Assembly: GCF_020217485.1 (NCBI RefSeq)
Contig: NZ_JAEKMI010000024.1
Span: forward strand, 1-64,000
Origin: Mycobacterium sp. WUMAC-067
GTDB lineage: Bacteria; Actinomycetota; Actinomycetes; Mycobacteriales; Mycobacteriaceae
DNA length: 64,000 bases
Reading direction: 5' to 3'
Below, piece after piece: positions 1 through 7,818 of the stretch. The stretch's first letter is position 1, and every line of letters starts with the position of its first letter. The notes beneath the pieces are model-generated. The model was not told the DNA's origin and ran no database searches. It saw only the letters and a program-made list of their open reading frames with translations. Position numbers and translations under genes: made by a program.

Positions 1-2
1 AC

Positions 3-25
3 TGGCGCGCCAGGCCGAAAGGCCT
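3..25. other. Palindrome plus GAAA-loop hairpin at window edge
   Basis: TGGCGCGCCA at 3-12 is a perfect palindrome, followed at once by AGGCC-GAAA-GGCCT at 12-25, a five-pair stem closed by a GNRA tetraloop. There is no T-run after it. It may be the end of a transcript from outside the window, but its context to the left is not visible. Confidence 0.3.
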
Positions 26-116
26 TCGTACGCTTGGTATTCCGATTCGACCCACGCCGTCGGGGATGGGGAGCCGCCGCCGTTCTAACGCGCCGGCGTC
101 GGACGGCGCGGTCCGG

Positions 117-341
117 TCATTTCTTGCTGGGAATGACGATCACCACAATCAGGGTGAGGATGGAGAAGAACAGTCCAAGGATTCCCCATCCCAGTGGGTT
201 GCGGCCCTTCATCATGGCGATGACGCCGCAGACTATTGCGGCGATGATGCTGCCGATCGCGACGAAAATCCCTTTGATGCCACGCAGAATGAAGCCGGCC
301 GCGACGGGATCCGAACTCGCCAGAATCATCGAATGCAACAT
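117..341 (-). CDS. Small two-helix membrane protein, unknown function
   Basis: A 74-residue protein with two predicted membrane segments (about residues 24-44 and 51-70), a short positively charged loop between them (KGRN) and a Lys-Lys C-terminus. The start is ATG with AAAGGA five to six bases upstream. It lies 22 bp downstream of the SRPBCC gene on the same strand, so the two are probably co-transcribed. I do not recognise a family with a known function; two-helix proteins of this kind are common in mycobacteria. The gene is supported by the ribosome binding site and by the clean hydrophobic pattern, which a shadow frame would rarely give. Confidence 0.7.
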   Translation of the reverse strand: MLHSMILASSDPVAAGFILRGIKGIFVAIGSIIAAIVCGVIAMMKGRNPLGWGILGLFFSILTLIVVIVIPSKK

Positions 342-363
342 GTCGATCCTTTCTGCCGCCCGG

Positions 364-858
364 CTACAGGATTATTCCTCGGGGATAACCGCGGCGGACG
401 GTGCGGTCGAGAATCCCCAGGGTCGCCCGCAGCGCGCCCTCAGACAGGATCGGGAAAATCCCGGCTTCCCGCCACTTGGGGTCGATGTCCGACCAGTCGT
501 AGAACGAGGTGACCACGGTGGCCGCGCCGTCTTCGGTGGGCGCCAGCACGTAGCCGTACACATGGCCGATCGGCGGTTGGATCTGCCCCAGAACCGTCCA
601 CGCAATCAGGCGATCCTGCTCGAACTGCTTGATGTCGACGGTGACGTCGTATCTGCCCAATTGCGGGAAATCATTCAAGGATTCGCGGTCCATGTGGACG
701 ACGAAGGTGTCGCCGACGCCGCGCACCGGATCACCCTCGGCGTCTTGGAGCATCCCGGACGAATCGATCGCCACGTGGCCCTGCGGGTCGCACAGCACGG
801 CGAAGATGTCCGACGCGGGTGCGGCGATTGTGCGGGAAGTCTCGATGCGTTCGGTCAT
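364..858 (-). CDS. SRPBCC (START-like) family protein
   Basis: A 164-residue protein of the polyketide cyclase/dehydrase SRPBCC fold. It opens with the usual first strand and helix (ETSRTIAAPASDIFAVLCDP, residues 5-24), where a ligand-binding helix-grip begins, and ends with a long C-terminal helix. Such proteins bind a hydrophobic ligand in a deep cavity; no catalytic residue can be assigned here. The start is ATG preceded by GAGG. It is upstream of and probably co-transcribed with the small membrane protein at 117-341. Ligand and pathway are unknown. Confidence 0.85.
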   Translation of the reverse strand: MTERIETSRTIAAPASDIFAVLCDPQGHVAIDSSGMLQDAEGDPVRGVGDTFVVHMDRESLNDFPQLGRYDVTVDIKQFEQDRLIAWTVLGQIQPPIGHVYGYVLAPTEDGAATVVTSFYDWSDIDPKWREAGIFPILSEGALRATLGILDRTVRRGYPRGIIL

Positions 859-930
859 AAGTCCTCGTGGCTGACGTGGAGGGCGACGATCCGAAGCTTA
901 GCCCCGGGTCCGGCCTTCATCAGAAGAGGG

Positions 931-1230
931 CTAATGCGGTGAGTTGACCAGATAACACTGCACGCGGCGAACGGCGTCCTCGCGCTTGACTCCCATGTTC
1001 ACCAACCTCTCAACGACTTCGGCAGCTGGCACACCCGAAATAATGTCGTTGTCAATCACATGGACGCTGGGGAACCACAGGTCTGCACTCACCCCCGGCG
1101 GTGGGGGCTTCGCGTCGCCTCCGATGCATTGGGCGTAGCCATTGGCGCCGGTTTCCGAGTGAGCGGGCGACGCCCCCATCAGTACGACGACGGGAATGCC
1201 TACCGCCGCCGCGACATGGATCAAACGCAT
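931..1230 (-). CDS. Secreted DUF732 protein
   Basis: A 99-residue protein with an N-terminal signal peptide (hydrophobic residues 4-20, likely cleavage after ASPAHS/E at about residue 26). The mature part of about 73 residues resembles the mycobacterial DUF732 family: one conserved Cys near the start (YAQC), a central acidic/hydrophobic block and a second Cys near the end (RRVQCY), likely disulfide-linked. The function of the family is unknown; members are small exported proteins. The start ATG is preceded by a purine-rich AGGCGAAGG stretch. It is divergent from the radical SAM gene at 1374. Confidence 0.8.
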   Translation of the reverse strand: MRLIHVAAAVGIPVVVLMGASPAHSETGANGYAQCIGGDAKPPPPGVSADLWFPSVHVIDNDIISGVPAAEVVERLVNMGVKREDAVRRVQCYLVNSPH

Positions 1231-1373
1231 GCCTGAACACCCCGCCTTCGCCTCGGTTAACCGAAACTAATCTGGTTTGCTACCTCGCACAAGGCCGACT
1301 TTCGAAGGCGCACACAGGGTCGGATGAGCCGCCGGCGCTTGACTCGATCTCGAACTGATGTTCGAATGAAGGG

Positions 1374-2399
1374 ATGCGGTGGGCAAACCAGGCCGTCGCG
1401 GTCAACGGGAAGCCGGTGGAGGACGGGGCGCTGCCGGGGCTGCAACGTATCGGTTTCGTCCGCAGCGTGCGCTCGCCGCAGTTCGAGGGGATCACCTTTC
1501 ACGAGGTGCTGTGCAAGTCCGCGCTGAACAAGGTGCCGAACGCGGCGGCCCTGCCGTTTCGCTATACGGTCAACGGCTACCGCGGCTGCTCGCATGCCTG
1601 CCGGTACTGCTTCGCCCGGCCCACCCACGAATATCTGGAGTTGAACTGCGGCAACGACTTTGACACCCAGGTCGTCGTCAAGACCAACGTGGCCGAGGTG
1701 CTGCGCCGCGAACTGCGCCGCCCGTCGTGGCAGCGCGAGACCGTCGCCCTGGGCACCAACACCGATCCCTACCAGCGGGCCGAGGGGCGCTACGCGTTGA
1801 TGCCCGCCATCATCGGCGCCCTGGCCGAATCGGGTACGCCGTTCTCGATCCTGACCAAGGGCACCCTGCTGCGCCGCGACCTGCCGCTGATCGCCGACGC
1901 CACAGCGCAGGTCCCGGTGTCGGTCGCGGTGTCGCTGGCGGTCGGGGATGCCGAGCTGCACCGCGACGTCGAGCCCGGCACGCCCACCCCGCAGGCCCGG
2001 CTGGGTCTGATCGGCGCGATCCGCGCCGCGGGGCTGGACTGTCATGTGATGGTCGCGCCGGTGCTGCCGTATCTCACCGATTCCGTCGAGCATCTCGACG
2101 GGCTGCTCGGCCAGATCGCGGCGGCCGGCGGCGGCAGCGTGACGGTTTTCGGTCTGCACCTGCGCAGCTCGACCCGCGGATGGTTCATGTCCTGGCTGGC
2201 GCGCTCCCATCCCGAACTGGTCGGCCGCTACCGCGAGCTGTACCGGCGGGGCGCCTACCTGCCGCAGGGTTATCGCGACATGCTGCGGGAGCGGGCCGCC
2301 CCGCTGATCGCCAAATACCGGCTGGCCGGCGATCACCGCCCGTTCTCCCAGGCGGTTTCGGCCGCGGCGCCGGAACCCGTTCAGCAGACGTTGTTTTGA
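1374..2399 (+). CDS. Radical SAM protein, Rv2578c family
   Basis: A 341-residue radical SAM enzyme. The 4Fe-4S cluster motif CSHACRYC (Cys72, Cys76, Cys79) is the canonical CxxxCxxC with an aromatic before the last Cys. It is followed by the TIM-barrel half with GTNTDPYQ near residue 126, as in the SplB-like/Rv2578c group. Such enzymes cleave S-adenosylmethionine reductively to give a 5'-deoxyadenosyl radical; this group's substrate is unknown. The ATG has GAAGGG abutting it. The stop is 1 bp from the stop of the convergent phosphatase gene. The length matches my recollection of Rv2578c (340 residues). Confidence 0.92.
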   Translation: MRWANQAVAVNGKPVEDGALPGLQRIGFVRSVRSPQFEGITFHEVLCKSALNKVPNAAALPFRYTVNGYRGCSHACRYCFARPTHEYLELNCGNDFDTQVVVKTNVAEVLRRELRRPSWQRETVALGTNTDPYQRAEGRYALMPAIIGALAESGTPFSILTKGTLLRRDLPLIADATAQVPVSVAVSLAVGDAELHRDVEPGTPTPQARLGLIGAIRAAGLDCHVMVAPVLPYLTDSVEHLDGLLGQIAAAGGGSVTVFGLHLRSSTRGWFMSWLARSHPELVGRYRELYRRGAYLPQGYRDMLRERAAPLIAKYRLAGDHRPFSQAVSAAAPEPVQQTLF

Positions 2400-2400
2400 G

Positions 2401-3984
2401 CTAGCCGGTCTTGTCGCGGCGCGGCTTGGTCAGCGTGAATTCGTCGATCACGACCATGGCGCCGAGCGGGCCCCGCAGCGCATAGTGCGTCGCCTTGATC
2501 GAGGTGTTGCCGCCGGGGTGGCCCGGGTCGACGTCGAAAGCCGCGAAGCCGTAAGGGTTGTCGCGGTCGCGGAACGCCGACCATGGCGCGTCCTCGAGGA
2601 CGTAGATCGGCGCCTTGCGCCGCAGTCCGGGGTCAAACGCCCCCACGCCGGTGACCACCCGGCATCGGGGTTCGGGGAAGAACATCCCGTTGCTCGGCGC
2701 CGAGGTGCCGCCGCCGCCGATGACCAGGTGCACCGTTCCCCGGGTGGAGTCGATGAGATCGCTTCGGGTGTCGACGGGTATCGGCGTTCGGGTGTCGGTC
2801 CCCAGCGTCCCCCGCAACGGGTGCGAGCGCTCGTAGTGGTGTTCGTGGCCGCACACCACCAGATCGACCTGATACCGGTCGAACAGCGGCAGCCATTCCT
2901 CCCGAATGCCCAGGTCGGCCCCGTTGGTTTTGTCGGCGGTGGAGATCGCCGTCTGGTGCATGCACACGACCACCCAGTCGATGTCCGGATCGCTCCGGGC
3001 CGCGGCGAGTTCGCTTGCCAGCCAGCGCTTTTGCTCTCCGCCGGAGTAGCCGTGCACGTAGGAGTTGCCGCCGTCCTGGTAGGCCACGTCGTCGTTGGCC
3101 AGGCTGATCACCCGCACCGACCCGGCTTTGAACGAGTACCACAGGCCGCGGGTCTGGGGGCTGGACCCGGAATCGGGCACCGCGAAGTAGGTCTGGTAGG
3201 CGCCGTAACCGATTGGGCCGTTCCCCAATTCGTTCTCGTGGTTGCCGGCCGCCGGCATCCAGGGCCGGTGGCGCGCCGAGCGGGTGTTGTTGTCGAACCA
3301 GTTCGACCAGGTGCGGATCCGGTTTTGGGCCAGGTTGGCGTAGCACAGGTCGCCGTTGACCAGGTTGAACAGCGGGCCGAGGCGCTCGATGGCCATGGTG
3401 GTGTCGGCGGCGGCGGGCGAGCCGATGTTGTCGGTGGCATAGCGACCGTCGGGCATCTTGGCCAGGGCCGGGGTCGATTGGTCGCCGAAGCTGGTGAAAC
3501 GCAATGGCTTTCGTCCTGACGGTGCCGTGCGCACGGTTCCCTGTTCCGGTTCGGCGCCGTCGTGCACCGCGGCGTACACGTAGTCGGTGTCCGGGGTCAG
3601 GTCGGTCAGCCGGGCGTGGTTGACGCGAACTTCGGTGTTGGACTTCGCGTCCCGGTAGGTGCGGGTCTCGGCGGCCACGGTGCGGCCGAAGCCGGATGTC
3701 GGTGTGCCGAGCATGACGCGCGGATTGCGGACGGCGTCGGTGGTGTGCCAGGAGACCACCACCTCGGTCGCGGCGTCCTTGCCGAATTGCAGGTGCAGGC
3801 CGCCGATCGGCGGCGCGCCGTTGCGGTCGGGCTGCAACCAGGCCGACGGCCCGCGGGAGCTTGCGGACTGCGACCACAGCAGCGTGGCGCCGCCCACCCC
3901 GACGCCGCCGAGGACCGCGGAGGCCGCACTCGATGTGAGTAACCGGCGGCGGCTGATGCCGGCGGGTTCCGAATCGGTGCTCAC
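2401..3984 (-). CDS. Tat-exported purple acid phosphatase-like metallophosphoesterase
   Basis: From GTG 3984 this is 527 residues, close to Rv2577. An upstream in-frame ATG at 4032 would add 16 residues, but the GTG start places a twin-arginine signal (SRRRLLTSSAA) near the N-terminus, so I prefer it. After the signal comes a fibronectin-like N-domain, then the metallophosphoesterase core with all metal-ligand blocks: SFGDQ, NGDLCY, AGNHENE, VCMHQT and CGHEHHYE. These match the binuclear site of purple acid phosphatases. It should hydrolyse phosphate esters outside the cytoplasm; the natural substrate is not evident. It is divergent from the secreted protein gene at 4086. Confidence 0.9.
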   Translation of the reverse strand: MSTDSEPAGISRRRLLTSSAASAVLGGVGVGGATLLWSQSASSRGPSAWLQPDRNGAPPIGGLHLQFGKDAATEVVVSWHTTDAVRNPRVMLGTPTSGFGRTVAAETRTYRDAKSNTEVRVNHARLTDLTPDTDYVYAAVHDGAEPEQGTVRTAPSGRKPLRFTSFGDQSTPALAKMPDGRYATDNIGSPAAADTTMAIERLGPLFNLVNGDLCYANLAQNRIRTWSNWFDNNTRSARHRPWMPAAGNHENELGNGPIGYGAYQTYFAVPDSGSSPQTRGLWYSFKAGSVRVISLANDDVAYQDGGNSYVHGYSGGEQKRWLASELAAARSDPDIDWVVVCMHQTAISTADKTNGADLGIREEWLPLFDRYQVDLVVCGHEHHYERSHPLRGTLGTDTRTPIPVDTRSDLIDSTRGTVHLVIGGGGTSAPSNGMFFPEPRCRVVTGVGAFDPGLRRKAPIYVLEDAPWSAFRDRDNPYGFAAFDVDPGHPGGNTSIKATHYALRGPLGAMVVIDEFTLTKPRRDKTG

Positions 3985-4072
3985 CCTTGCTTCATACCGG
4001 AGCCGAGCAACCTGAAGGTGAACGCCCCGCATGGTAGGAGCCGTTTCCCGGATGCGGCTGTAACGGATTCGG

Positions 4073-4078
4073 TAGCGT
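4073..4078 (+). promoter_or_regulatory. -10 element (TAGCGT) for a leaderless start
   Basis: TAGCGT fits the mycobacterial TAnnnT -10 pattern and ends seven bases before the ATG at 4086, the spacing at which transcription begins on the start codon itself. No good Shine-Dalgarno is present between them. Confidence 0.55.
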
Positions 4079-4085
4079 TTGAGAT

Positions 4086-4529
4086 ATGACGAACGTGCGA
4101 ATAGCGACCACGGGGATCGCGGCGGCGACGTTTGCCGCGGCCGCTGCGATGATTGCGACGCCCGCGACCTCCCATGCGGATCCCGCCGGCCACCAGGTGA
4201 CGTACACGATCACCGCCACCGGCAACCTGACCGGCAACGTCAGGTACATGAACAGCGATCCGCCCAGCCAGGCGGCCTTCAACTCGAACGCGTCGCAGTT
4301 CCTGAACACCGTGCAGACGGCGTTCGCCGCCGGGCAGCCGCTCGTCTACAACGCCACCCTGGCGGACCCCAACCAGTGGGCGTTCGTCAACGCCAGCGGC
4401 GGATGCCACTGGCCGGACTGCGACTCGTCGAACATGCCGCAGATTCAGTGCCAGATCGCGGTGGACGGCCAGGTCGTGGTGACCCAGAGCGCCACCACTG
4501 GCGTCACCTGCTCGACGCGTCCCTGGTAG
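4086..4529 (+). CDS. Secreted conserved hypothetical protein, Rv2576c-like
   Basis: A 147-residue exported protein with a signal peptide (Ala-rich hydrophobic core, residues 8-27; likely cleavage at SHA/DP near residue 32). The mature domain begins with alternating beta-strand residues (VTYTITATGNLTGNVRYM) reminiscent of the MmpS/DUF-type secreted beta-sandwich proteins of mycobacteria. It has four Cys in its second half (CHWPDC, QCQI, TCST), probably two disulfides. It appears leaderless. Its last 26 bases overlap the end of the convergent XRE regulator gene. No function can be assigned. Confidence 0.85.
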   Translation: MTNVRIATTGIAAATFAAAAAMIATPATSHADPAGHQVTYTITATGNLTGNVRYMNSDPPSQAAFNSNASQFLNTVQTAFAAGQPLVYNATLADPNQWAFVNASGGCHWPDCDSSNMPQIQCQIAVDGQVVVTQSATTGVTCSTRPW

Positions 4530-5028
4530 CCACGACGACGACTTCGGCGGGTTCGGCGCCCACGGCCCGGACCTTGTGGCTGATCGACGCGTCGAAATAG
4601 GCGCTGTCGCCGGGCCCGAGCGTGTACGTCTGATCCCCGTAGTCGAGTTCGACGGTCCCGGCGTGCACGAACATGAATTCCTGACCCGCGTGCTCGGGAT
4701 GAGGGTCATCGGCCAGCATCTCCGTCGGGCGAACCACGAACGGCGACATCGACTTTCCCAGCAGCGACGTGGCCAGCACCCGGTAGCGCTCGCCCTCGGC
4801 GGTCGCGGCGCGTTCGACGGTGATCTTCTCGTGCGCCGCCTCGTCGGAGAACAGCCGCCCGACGTCGACGTCCAGCGCCTTGGCGACCTTGAGGGCGACC
4901 GCGATCGACGGCGTGCTGCGCCGACGTTCGATCTTCGACAGGTAGCTCTTGGTCAGCCCGGTCTGCTGGGCCAGGGCCTCCAGGGTGAGGCCGCGTTGCT
5001 TGCGGACCGCGCGCAGCAGTGCGGTCAC
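4504..5028 (-). CDS. XRE-family regulator with C-terminal cupin
   Basis: A 174-residue transcription factor. Residues 1-60 form an XRE helix-turn-helix (LEALAQQTGLTKSYLSKIER is the HTH proper); residues about 95-170 form a cupin (HPEHAGQEF, then GDSAYFDASISHK) that would bind a small-molecule effector. The GTG start has GAGAGGGG nine to ten bases upstream. It is divergent from an aldolase/DapA-like operon, and the 76 bp between them hold nested inverted repeats that overlap both -10 elements. It is therefore most likely an autoregulator and local repressor or activator of that operon. XRE-cupin proteins commonly control neighbouring catabolic or amino-acid genes. Confidence 0.9.
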   Translation of the reverse strand: MTALLRAVRKQRGLTLEALAQQTGLTKSYLSKIERRRSTPSIAVALKVAKALDVDVGRLFSDEAAHEKITVERAATAEGERYRVLATSLLGKSMSPFVVRPTEMLADDPHPEHAGQEFMFVHAGTVELDYGDQTYTLGPGDSAYFDASISHKVRAVGAEPAEVVVVATRDASSR

Positions 5029-5043
5029 CGGCCGCCCCTCTCA

Positions 5044-5079
5044 TGACACAAGGTTTCCTATAGTGATACTATTGTGTCA
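5044..5079. promoter_or_regulatory. Divergent promoter with nested operator palindromes
   Basis: An outer inverted repeat TGACACAA (5044-5051) and TTGTGTCA (5072-5079) encloses an inner palindrome ATAGTGATACTAT (5060-5072). The inner palindrome contains TATAGT (5059-5064), a -10 for the rightward aldolase gene, and on the other strand TAGTAT (5071-5066), a -10 for the regulator gene. Regulator binding here would control both directions at once. Confidence 0.65.
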
Positions 5080-5104
5080 CACGTTCGCGCCGAGGGAGCC
5101 CGTT

Positions 5105-5902
5105 ATGGCCAGCACGTTCACCGATTCGAAATCCGACTTGATGCGGCGGGCCGCCGAACAGTTGACGGCCTTTCAAGCCAAAGACGCCGCCGATTCGCAG
5201 CTGACCACGCGCCAGAAGCTGGCCCTGACGTGCCGCGCGCTGTTCGACGCCGGGCACGACTCCGGGCTGGCCGGACAGATCACCGCCCGCGCCGAGACGG
5301 ACGGCACCTACTACACCCAGCGGCTCGGCCTGGGTTTCGACGAGATCACCGACGCCAACCTGCTCCTGGTCGACGAGGACCTCAACGTCCTCGATGGTGA
5401 CGGGATGGCCAACCCCGCCAACCGTTTTCACAGCTGGATCTATCGCGCCCGCCCCGACGTGCAATGCATCGTGCACACGCACGCGTTCCACGTGGCGGCG
5501 CTGTCGATGCTGGAGGTTCCGCTGATCGTGTCCCACATGGACACCACACCGCTCTACGGCGACTGCGCGTTTCTGGCCAAGTGGCCGGGCGTGCCGGTCG
5601 GCAACGAAGAGGGGGAGATCATCTCCGCCGCGCTCGGTGACAAGAAGGCGGTCCTGCTGGCCCACCACGGCCACGTCATCGCCGGCGCCAGCGTCGAGGA
5701 GGCGTGCTCGTTGGGAGTCCTCATCGAGCGCGCCGCCAAACTGCAGCTGGCCGCGATGGCCGCCGGCACCGTCAAAGAGCTACCCGAAGAACTGGCCCGC
5801 GAGGCCCACGACTGGACGCTGTCGCCGCAGCGTAGTCGCGCCAACTTCGCCTACTACGCCCGCCGGGCCCTGGCCCGGCACCCGGACGTGCTGACCGGCT
5901 AA
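5105..5902 (+). CDS. Class II aldolase/adducin family protein
   Basis: A 265-residue class II aldolase/adducin-domain protein. The frame is open further upstream, but ATG 5105 follows GAGGGAG and gives MASTFTDSKSD, whereas an earlier start would run through the promoter. The zinc ligands of the family are visible as HTHAFH in the middle and AHHGH in the C-terminal third. Relatives cleave or isomerise sugar-phosphates such as fuculose-1-phosphate or ribulose-5-phosphate, or decarboxylate; the substrate here is not evident. The DapA-like gene begins 36 bp downstream, so the pair is an operon facing away from its XRE-cupin regulator. Confidence 0.88.
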   Translation: MASTFTDSKSDLMRRAAEQLTAFQAKDAADSQLTTRQKLALTCRALFDAGHDSGLAGQITARAETDGTYYTQRLGLGFDEITDANLLLVDEDLNVLDGDGMANPANRFHSWIYRARPDVQCIVHTHAFHVAALSMLEVPLIVSHMDTTPLYGDCAFLAKWPGVPVGNEEGEIISAALGDKKAVLLAHHGHVIAGASVEEACSLGVLIERAAKLQLAAMAAGTVKELPEELAREAHDWTLSPQRSRANFAYYARRALARHPDVLTG

Positions 5903-5938
5903 ACCGTTACCCACCAACCGAATCCGAGGAGTCCGCCT

Positions 5939-6820
5939 GTGGTGCAAACGTCCGAGCCCAAGATCCACGGCATCATCGCCTACCCGGTAACACCGTTCTC
6001 TGGGGACGGCATCGACACGAAACGCCTTGCGGCGCTGGTCGACCGGCTGGTGTCCACGGGTGTTCATGCGATCGCGCCGCTGGGCAGCACCGGTGAACTC
6101 GCCTATCTGGACGAACCCGAATTCGACACCGTGGTCGACACCACCATCGCCACCGTCGCGGGCCGGGTGCCGGTGGTCGTCGGCGTGTCGGATGTGACCA
6201 CCGCCAAGTCCGTTCGTCGCGCCACCTACGCCCAGCAGGCCGGGGCCGACGCCGTGATGATCCTGCCCGTGTCCTACTGGAAGCTGACCGAGCGGGAGAT
6301 CTTCCAGCACTACCGCAGCATCGGCGACGCCATCTCGATCCCGATCATGGCCTACAACAACCCGGCCACCAGCGGCGTCGACATGCCGCCGGAGTTGCTG
6401 GTCCGCATGTTCGAATCCATCGACAACGTGACCATGGTCAAGGAGTCCACCGGCGACCTGACCCGCATGCAGCGCATCGCCGAACTGTCCGGCAACCGGC
6501 TGCCCTTCTACAACGGCAGCAACCCGCTGGTGCTCGACGCGCTCAAGGCCGGCGCGTCCGGATGGTGCACGGCCGCACCGTGTTTGCGGCCCCAGCCGTG
6601 CATCGACCTCTACGAGGCGGTGCGCGCGAACGACCTCGACACGGCCCAGAAGCTGTACGACGATCTCAAGCCGCTGCTCACCTTCATCGTCGCGGGCGGA
6701 CTGGCCACCACCGTCAAGGCCGGTCTGGAGCTGCTCGACTTCCCGGTCGGGGACCCGCGCGCGCCGCTGCTCCCGCTCGATGAGCAGGGTCGCACCGAAC
6801 TGAAAGGCCTACTGGCTTAG
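5939..6820 (+). CDS. DapA/NAL-family aldolase (dihydrodipicolinate synthase-like)
   Basis: A 293-residue class I (Schiff-base) aldolase of the DHDPS/N-acetylneuraminate lyase family. It has the GSTGE carboxylate-binding motif near residue 46, the catalytic Tyr139 (AYNNP) and the Schiff-base Lys168 (VKEST), spaced as in DapA. The GTG start has GAGGA eight bases upstream. The mycobacterial biosynthetic dapA (Rv2753c) sits in a different context, so I infer a paralogue that joins or splits pyruvate and an aldehyde, working with the class II aldolase just upstream. Its TAG stop is the first bases of the 57-bp repeat at 6817. Confidence 0.88.
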   Translation: MVQTSEPKIHGIIAYPVTPFSGDGIDTKRLAALVDRLVSTGVHAIAPLGSTGELAYLDEPEFDTVVDTTIATVAGRVPVVVGVSDVTTAKSVRRATYAQQAGADAVMILPVSYWKLTEREIFQHYRSIGDAISIPIMAYNNPATSGVDMPPELLVRMFESIDNVTMVKESTGDLTRMQRIAELSGNRLPFYNGSNPLVLDALKAGASGWCTAAPCLRPQPCIDLYEAVRANDLDTAQKLYDDLKPLLTFIVAGGLATTVKAGLELLDFPVGDPRAPLLPLDEQGRTELKGLLA

Positions 6821-6930
6821 CCCGATTGCGCTGCTCGTCCTCACCCCGCTGCGCGGGCTGCATCGTCGTAGGGCTAGCCCGATTGCCCTACTCCTCCTCA
6901 CCCCGCTGCGCGGGGTGCATCGTCGTAGGG
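6817..6930. repeat. Two tandem 57-bp hairpin repeat units at a convergent gene end
   Basis: Two units (6817-6873 and 6874-6930) with exactly 57-bp period fill the gap between convergent genes. The second holds a perfect eight-pair stem CACCCCGC-TGC-GCGGGGTG; the first has one mismatch in it. The repeat edge supplies the TAG stop of the rightward gene at 6818-6820 and, in reverse, the TAG stop of the leftward gene at 6931-6933. A related unit lies at 15729-15786. A role as a bidirectional terminator is inferred; there is no T-tract. Confidence 0.85.
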
Positions 6931-7809
6931 CTAGCCCAATTCCGGCGCGGAGAAGGTGTCGCACTGCTTCGGGTCACCGGTCTGATAGCCGACGGTGAAC
7001 CAATGCTGGCGCTGGTCCGAGGAACCGTGCGTCCAGGACTCGGGGTTGACCCGTCCGGTCGCCTGCTTCTGGATGCGGTCGTCGCCCACCGATGCCGCGG
7101 CCGAGAGGGCATCGGCAATGTCCTTGTCGCTCAACGGCTCCAGGTAGGGCACACCGGTGCTCTCCTGCTTGACCGTCGAGGCGTAGTGCGCCCAGATCCC
7201 GGCGTAGCAGTCGGCCTGCAGCTCGGTGCGCACGCCGTTGCCGCCGGAGCCCTGCGCGCCCTGCTGGGCGCGGCCGAGCAGGCCCTGCAGCTGTTGCACG
7301 TGGTGGCCGTATTCGTGGGCAACGACGTACTCCTGGGCGAATGGCCCACCGCTGGAACCGAATCGGTCGACCAGCTCTTGGAAGAAATCGGTGTCGAAGT
7401 ACGCCGTCTGGTCGGCCGGGCAGTAGAACGGCCCGACCGCGGTGGTGGCCGCCCCGCAGCCGGTGCTCACCCGGGCGGTGAACAGCCGCACATGGGGACG
7501 GGTGTAACCGTTCATCAGCTGATGCCACACCGCGTCCACGGAGTTACCGGTGGCGACCACGCGGCACTGCACGTACTTGTTGGCGTCTGCGCCGGTCTTG
7601 CACTGGCTCAGGTCGAAGCCGGGCGCGGAATAGCCGCCGGTGTTGGTCTGCGGCTGGTTCATCACGCGACCGGGGTCGACGCCCAAAAACAGCGCCCCGA
7701 GCAGGATGATCAGCCCGAGGCCGCCGCCCCCGACGGCCATCCCCATCCCGCCGCCGCCGGACGACGACGCTGCGCTGGTGTCGATCTGCATGCCCTCGTT
7801 GAAGGTCAT
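6931..7809 (-). CDS. Membrane-anchored neutral zinc metallopeptidase (YpfJ/Rv2575 family)
   Basis: A 292-residue protein with a Gly/Ser-rich N-terminal segment, one membrane helix at about residues 25-45 (GLGLIILLGALFLGV) and a large extracytoplasmic zinc-peptidase domain. The zinc site is HEYGHHVQ (HExxH), and a downstream Asp/Glu-rich helix (LQADCYAGIWAHY) supplies the likely third ligand. Family members are called neutral zinc metallopeptidase or YpfJ; targets are unknown. It lies 9 bp after the SRPBCC gene at 7819 and is probably translated from the same message, together with the dehydropantoate reductase-like gene. Confidence 0.9.
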   Translation of the reverse strand: MTFNEGMQIDTSAASSSGGGGMGMAVGGGGLGLIILLGALFLGVDPGRVMNQPQTNTGGYSAPGFDLSQCKTGADANKYVQCRVVATGNSVDAVWHQLMNGYTRPHVRLFTARVSTGCGAATTAVGPFYCPADQTAYFDTDFFQELVDRFGSSGGPFAQEYVVAHEYGHHVQQLQGLLGRAQQGAQGSGGNGVRTELQADCYAGIWAHYASTVKQESTGVPYLEPLSDKDIADALSAAASVGDDRIQKQATGRVNPESWTHGSSDQRQHWFTVGYQTGDPKQCDTFSAPELG

Positions 7810-7818
7810 GACACGCTC

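Noticed and set aside
1..116. tRNA gene at the left edge
   Set aside because: A T-arm-like TTCGA stretch is present at about 46-50, but no cloverleaf can be folded on either strand.
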